From: Thermoplasmatota archaeon
GTDB taxonomy: Bacteria; Pseudomonadota; Gammaproteobacteria; Burkholderiales; Thiobacillaceae
Direction of reading: 5' to 3'
Assembly (NCBI GenBank): GCA_023475455.1
Contig: JAMCVR010000162.1
Location: 1-13,718, forward strand
Length of the DNA: 13,718 bases
Within the stretch, counting starts at the first letter, position 1. Each line of letters starts with the position of its first letter. The notes beneath the pieces are model-generated. The model had not been told where the DNA came from, did no database searches, and saw only the letters and a program-made list of their open reading frames with translations. Below are positions 7,180 to 13,718 of this stretch, piece after piece. The position numbers and the translations under genes are program-made.

Positions 7180-7195
7180 CGAACGCTGCCACGGC
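6653..7195 (-). repeat. 543-bp direct repeat, gene-distal copy (helicase N-part)
   Basis: Identical to 7281-7823 at an offset of 628 bp. It encodes the linker and helicase segment from about PWQRSMP to KQWQER (ancestral residues about 327-507), including Walker A. This copy continues in frame into the rest of the helicase. Confidence 0.95.
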
Positions 7196-7280
7196 GCCAG
7201 GCACTCCTTGGCGGTAACGACTGATATTCCCGGTACCGACCTGCGCGCCGGCGGCCTGAGCTGAGGTCGATCTCGCCCGG
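7196..7280. other. 85-bp filler at the helicase duplication junction
   Basis: Single-copy sequence between the two 543-bp repeats. It has no counterpart in the reconstructed gene and no recognisable coding content. Its right end plus the first 4 bp of the repeat (7267-7284) is an exact 18-bp match, same orientation, to the guaB gene at 11988-12005; similarity falls off beyond that. Confidence 0.6.
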
Positions 7281-7823
7281 CGCTCCTGCCACTGTTTAAG
7301 CAACTCCATGCGGTGCACCAGCACCAGCGTGTTCACCCCGCGGCTGGCAATCATCGCTGCCGCGACGACCGTCTTACCGAAGGCGGTAGGCGCGCACAGC
7401 ACACCGACGTCATGGCTCAGCATTTCCGCAACCGCCGATTGCTGGTCCGGACGCAACTGACCTGCGAAGGCAGCTTCCAGCGACTCGCCACCATACCGCT
7501 CATCACGCAGCTCGCAGCGGATGCCGTTGTCTCTCAACAATTCCTGCGCAGCATCCAGGCAACCGCGCGGCAAGGCAATGTGCTGCGGATAATTCTCGGC
7601 ACAGCCGATCACGCGCGGCGTATCCCAGACCGACAGCCGCATAGCCTGCGCCTTGTAGAACTCCGGGTTCTGGAACGCGGCGAGGCGGATCAAGCGGTTC
7701 GCCAGCGCCTGTGGCAACTGTGCCTTCTCGAAGTAGATGAGATTGGCCAGCGCCACAGTAAGCGACTCTGGCATGGAAGGCCCCGACAATTTATTCGCCA
7801 CCGGCATCGAACGCTGCCACGGC
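7281..7823 (-). repeat. 543-bp direct repeat, gene-proximal copy (helicase N-part)
   Basis: Identical to 6653-7195. Its right part (7721-7823) also belongs to the 794-bp duplication, so this stretch (7721-7823) occurs three times in the window: about 7093-7195, 7721-7823 and 8515-8617. The copy is joined to the 85-bp filler at its gene-distal end. Confidence 0.95.
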
Positions 7824-9315
7824 TTTGCCATATCTTCTTCGTCGATGAATGTGACATCCAATGGATGCACTCCACCTGTAGCACGCAGAATGGTCGGCTC
7901 GATGTCGTGCGGTGCCATCGGCTGGATTGCAGCGAGGAACGCCCATTGATCGTCGAACGGGCGCAGTTCCGCATCGACGAATACGCTGCAACCGTTTTCG
8001 CGGGGCATCTTCTGCAGCGGCAAGGCGATCAGGTTGCCGAAGCCGCCCCTGGGCATCGTATCCTGATTGGGGAACAGGCGATCATAGGATGCGAGCTTCA
8101 ATTGCCGGGTACGCGAGCAGGTATGGCTGATGATGGCTGTGCCCAGGCGGCGGGCATCGCGCGCCGGCACCCGGCCAGCGAAGAACACCCAGACGTGCGC
8201 CCCGTTGCCGGATCGTGAAATCTCGAGAGCCGCCGGGACATCGAGTTCGGTACAGGATTGCACGAAGGCCCGTGCATCTTCTTTCCACTCGGCTTCGTCG
8301 AAATCGATAGCAAGAAAATAGCAGGTGTCGTCCTCCAGCAGAGGATAGACGCCGACGGTATGCTTGCCGGAAAGATGGTCGTACAGGACTGCATCAGATA
8401 GCGGGATCAGTAGTCGGCTGCCACAGTCCCCGCACTTGATACGCGGCTTCTCGCAGACACCCGTTCGCCATTCGTTGGCGCAGGCCGGCGAGTATCCCGA
8501 TTTCGCCGAAGTCTTGCCTTCTCGAAGTAGATGAGATTGGCCAGCGCCACAGTAAGCGACTCTGGCATGGAAGGCCCCGACAATTTATTCGCCACCGGCA
8601 TCGAACGCTGCCACGGCTTTGCCATATCTTCTTCGTCGATGAATGTGACATCCAATGGATGCACTCCACCTGTAGCACGCAGAATGGTCGGCTCGATGTC
8701 GTGCGGTGCCATCGGCTGGATTGCAGCGAGGAACGCCCATTGATCGTCGAACGGGCGCAGTTCCGCATCGACGAATACGCTGCAACCGTTTTCGCGGGGC
8801 ATCTTCTGCAGCGGCAAGGCGATCAGGTTGCCGAAGCCGCCCCTGGGCATCGTATCCTGATTGGGGAACAGGCGATCATAGGATGCGAGCTTCAATTGCC
8901 GGGTACGCGAGCAGGTATGGCTGATGATGGCTGTGCCCAGGCGGCGGGCATCGCGCGCCGGCACCCGGCCAGCGAAGAACACCCAGACGTGCGCCCCGTT
9001 GCCGGATCGTGAAATCTCGAGAGCCGCCGGGACATCGAGTTCGGTACAGGATTGCACGAAGGCCCGTGCATCTTCTTTCCACTCGGCTTCGTCGAAATCG
9101 ATAGCAAGAAAATAGCAGGTGTCGTCCTCCAGCAGAGGATAGACGCCGACGGTATGCTTGCCGGAAAGATGGTCGTACAGGACTGCATCAGATAGCGGGA
9201 TCAGTAGTCGGCTGCCACAGTCCCCGCACTTGATACGCGGCTTCTCGCAGACACCCGTTCGCCATTCGTTGGCGCAGGCCGGCGAGTATCCCGATTTCGC
9301 CGAAGTCTTGCCTTC
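7721..9315 (-). repeat. 794-bp tandem duplication inside the primase-helicase gene
   Basis: Copies 7721-8521 and 8515-9315 read as identical and overlap by the 7-bp TGCCTTC at the junction. The same 7 bp ends both outer edges (7721-7727 and 9309-9315), so this is a simple tandem duplication between two TGCCTTC sites 1588 bp apart in the present sequence (794 bp apart in the ancestral gene). The unit covers ancestral residues about 95-360. Loss of one copy would restore the frame at this point. Confidence 0.95.
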
Positions 9316-9594
9316 CCAGCGGATTGGGTAGACATCCGTGCGTCCCCGGAACAACCGGCGAAACAGCGCCACCTTCTCGTCCGTGGAAAGCCGTGAGGGC
9401 TCCGGCGTCGAAGCTGGCGGCACGGGCTCCAGTGGCGCGCGCCATTGAATGCCATTCACTTCCAGCAGGGCGATCAAGCGGGCGTTTTCAGCCTTCAACG
9501 CCAACAATGGATCGCACTCAATCATGGACTCGGTACCCGGCGACATTGTCCCGGACGATAGATTTCGAATGCCGGAAGGATACGAATTTTCCAC
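8407..9594 (-). pseudogene. Primase-domain fragment of the primase-helicase (N-terminal 360 residues)
   Basis: A 395-residue frame encoding residues 1-360 of the ancestral protein, so the zinc cluster and all recognised primase motifs are present. After YFEKA it passes the duplication junction (8515-8521), changes frame and adds 35 unrelated residues (RLRRNRDTRRPAP onward) before stopping. The primase domain is complete, so a free primase without helicase could be made from this frame. Whether it folds or works alone is unknown. Confidence 0.8.
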
Positions 9595-9639
9595 CTGACA
9601 TCCTATCTATCGCGCAGTTCATTTCTCCGTGAGGACGAA

Positions 9640-9947
9640 TTGAGTGAAAAACATCGATATTTACTGCGCAGCGAATATGAACCGGAACGCCACTACGAGC
9701 TACACAGGCTCGCCGAAGCGTTTTTAGTTTGGCTCTGTTTGACGGTAAATGCAGACACCGAAAATTTCAAGAACAAATCTACCGTCAGGTTTACCGTCAA
9801 ATCTTCGCGCTGTACAGCGCGACCCGCCGACAGATGACAGGTACGAAACCTTTCGACATCAATTGCTTACCACCGAAAATCCGCGTAATTGACGATGTGG
9901 TCGAAGTAATCTTAGAAAACCAACAAGCCACTGATAGTGCTGAATAA
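9640..9947 (+). CDS. Small hypothetical gene, possibly frameshifted (weak call)
   Basis: Two overlapping forward frames fill the gap between the primase-helicase start and guaA. The first (9640-9837, TTG start with GAGGA 5 nt upstream) begins SEKHRYLLRSEYEPERHYEL. The second (9729-9947) includes KFQEQIYRQVYRQIF and ends KIRVIDDVVEVILENQ. The start of the first and the end of the second have protein-like composition, while the end of the first (KSSRCTARPADR) looks like out-of-frame sequence. This suggests one gene with a frameshift near 9720-9740. I recognise no domain. It is divergent from the primase-helicase (45 bp apart) and convergent with guaA. Confidence 0.3.
9738..9801. repeat. 12-bp perfect inverted repeat, 40-bp spacing
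   Basis: TTTGACGGTAAA (9738-9749) and TTTACCGTCAAA (9790-9801). A third partial site, CTACCGTCA, lies at 9779-9787. It could be a protein-binding site or the ends of a tiny lost element. No transposase or target duplication is visible. Confidence 0.6.
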
Positions 9948-9970
9948 ATTCTTGCCGCTTCGGATGCCAG

Positions 9971-11533
<1,563 letters not shown>

Positions 11534-11537
11534 GTTT

Positions 11538-13114
<1,577 letters not shown>

Positions 13115-13129
13115 TTAACGCAAAGCGGA

Positions 13130-13158
13130 ATTATACGCGCCCGCCCCGCCCCGCACAA
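13130..13158 (-). promoter_or_regulatory. guaB promoter
   Basis: On the minus strand, TTGTGC (13153-13158), exactly 17 bp, then a perfect TATAAT (13130-13135), about 24 bp before the guaB ATG. The -35 is weak, but the -10 is consensus. The spacer is almost pure G and C. Confidence 0.75.
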
Positions 13159-13220
13159 ACCGATGGGTAGCCGCACCCGCTTTTGGTTGTAATCTACCAA
13201 TCCAATTATGCGACTGGCGG

Positions 13221-13249
13221 TTGACTCCTGTGCCTGATGCGGCTAACTT
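13221..13249 (+). promoter_or_regulatory. Possible promoter of the lipoprotein gene
   Basis: TTGACT (13221-13226), 17 bp, TAACTT (13244-13249), about 80 bp upstream of the lipoprotein start. Together with the guaB promoter it makes the 224-bp region 13106-13329 a divergent promoter region. No operator or riboswitch-like structure was recognised in it. Confidence 0.5.
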
Positions 13250-13329
13250 TGCGTCAGCATTCAACCTGCTAGGGCGCGCGGTTCGATAGCCCGACCCCTG
13301 AACGCCACACACCATGAGGAGATAAAACA

Positions 13330-13665
13330 ATGTCCAAAGTTTTGCTTGCCCTGACTTCCGCCGCCCTGCTGGGCCTGTCCGGCTGTGCCGATATGCAAAC
13401 CAAGACGGGCGACAAGCCCGCGGCGGCCAAGGCCACGATCAGCGCCGAAGCGCAGGCTGCGCTGACCGCTGCCCAGGCTGACGTCAAGGCTGCCAAGGCC
13501 AAGAACGCCCTGTGGACGACCGCAGCAAACGCGCTGAAGGCCGCCGAGGAGGCCGCCGCAAAAGGCGATAGCGACACGGTGATCAAGCAGTCCAAACTGG
13601 CCAGCGACCATGTCAAGAAAGGCCTGGCCCAGCTCAACTACCCGATGCTCAAAGTCGGCGACTAA
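13330..13665 (+). CDS. Small lipoprotein, SoxXA-binding-protein-like (tentative)
   Basis: A 111-residue protein with a lipoprotein signal: MSKVLLALTSAALL, then the lipobox LSGC with C19 as the lipidated cysteine. It is therefore probably anchored in the periplasm. The mature part is Ala/Lys-rich and helical, with ALWTTAANALKAAEEAA followed by a Lys/Ala helix and the tail LNYPMLKVGD. The Trp-containing helix followed by Ala-Glu-x-Ala and a Gly-Asp turn recalls SoxK-type SoxXA-binding proteins and also DUF4398-like lipoproteins. Low complexity makes the family uncertain. The ribosome binding site GAGGAG (13316-13321) is strong and 8 bp from the ATG. The gene is intact and ends with tandem stops (TAATAA). 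Confidence 0.7.
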   Translation: MSKVLLALTSAALLGLSGCADMQTKTGDKPAAAKATISAEAQAALTAAQADVKAAKAKNALWTTAANALKAAEEAAAKGDSDTVIKQSKLASDHVKKGLAQLNYPMLKVGD

Positions 13666-13718
13666 TAAGCCGGCAGGCTCGCCGCCTCAACCCAGAGGCC
13701 TTCCGGATTCATTCCGGA

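Larger units (their letters stand above)
7163..8263 (-). pseudogene. Middle fragment: partial primase plus first part of helicase, duplicated
   Basis: Encodes ancestral residues about 180-507: the rear part of the primase domain (including SGNGAH but not the D-x-D pair), the linker, and helicase up to just past Walker A. It then runs into the 85-bp filler and out of frame. The only start codon available in frame is a GTG in place of Val180, with no good ribosome binding site. Almost every base is also present in one of the flanking fragments. Confidence 0.8.
5737..9594 (-). pseudogene. TOTE-type archaeo-eukaryotic primase / SF2 helicase gene, interrupted by two internal duplications
   Basis: Removing the 794-bp and 628-bp duplicated lengths leaves 2436 nt, an uninterrupted 811-codon frame. 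Residues 1-330 hold a zinc-binding cluster (C107, C116, C123, C126) and an archaeo-eukaryotic primase fold with the catalytic D166-x-D168 (LAIDFDE) and the SGNGAH motif (197-202). Residues about 440-811 hold an SF2 helicase with APTAFGKT, DECHH, TATP and QYAGRLHR. This architecture matches proteins annotated as TOTE conflict system primases, thought to act against invading DNA. As sequenced, both duplications shift the frame (794 leaves remainder 2, 628 leaves remainder 1), giving three separate frames. The start is a GTG with AGGA 7-10 nt upstream; ATGs at codons 17 and 24 are alternatives, the latter just before a short coiled-coil-like segment. Confidence 0.85.

Noticed and set aside
6079..8218. 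Forward open frames (381 and 301 codons) opposite the primase-helicase
   Set aside because: They are antisense shadows; they repeat because the underlying DNA is duplicated, and they carry no domain signal.
13666..13718. Terminator after the lipoprotein gene
   Set aside because: Only short GC palindromes (for example TCCGGA repeated) are visible and no T-run follows before the window ends.

Overview
The window looks like a betaproteobacterial chromosome fragment, probably from a Nitrosomonadales or Thiobacillus-type sulfur oxidiser. The evidence is GC-rich coding sequence, recognisable guaB and guaA, and a small lipoprotein resembling SoxXA-binding proteins. The genus is inference. The right third (about 9.95-13.7 kb) is ordinary core genome. 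The left two thirds (1-9.95 kb) are a small defence and toxin-antitoxin island.

Layout. 1-2323: an AbiE-type (type IV) antitoxin gene that has been rearranged. Three tandem 259-bp pieces of its 3' half come first, then a 5'-half copy with a chimeric tail, then one complete gene (1533-2270). The complete gene has two operator-like palindromes. Its partner toxin AbiEii is reduced to a few codons. 2414-3134: a compact HigB-HigA type II toxin-antitoxin operon with its own operator. 3211-5721 (minus): a SWIM zinc-finger SNF2-family ATPase. 5737-9594 (minus): a primase-helicase gene of the kind annotated as TOTE conflict system (archaeo-eukaryotic primase followed by an SF2 helicase). It sits 15 bp upstream of the SNF2 gene in the same operon. 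It is broken by two internal direct duplications (offsets 628 and 794 bp). Removing both restores one uninterrupted frame of 811 codons. 9640-9947: a weak, possibly frameshifted small gene. 9971-13105 (minus): guaB then guaA, separated by an inverted-repeat element that encloses an intrinsic terminator. 13330-13665 (plus): a lipoprotein with a good promoter and ribosome binding site.

How it works together. The primase-helicase and the SWIM-SNF2 ATPase form a two-gene nucleic-acid remodelling operon, presumably anti-phage or anti-mobile-element. AbiEi and HigBA are neighbouring conflict modules. GuaB and GuaA are the two steps from IMP to GMP.

Main surprise: every duplication falls inside one of two conflict genes (abiEi and the primase-helicase). 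Copies look identical base for base. Several junctions sit on 3-7 bp microhomologies. Either these genes are being switched off by very recent, potentially reversible tandem duplication, or the assembly has mis-joined at these loci. The window begins exactly at a repeat boundary, which keeps the second explanation open.
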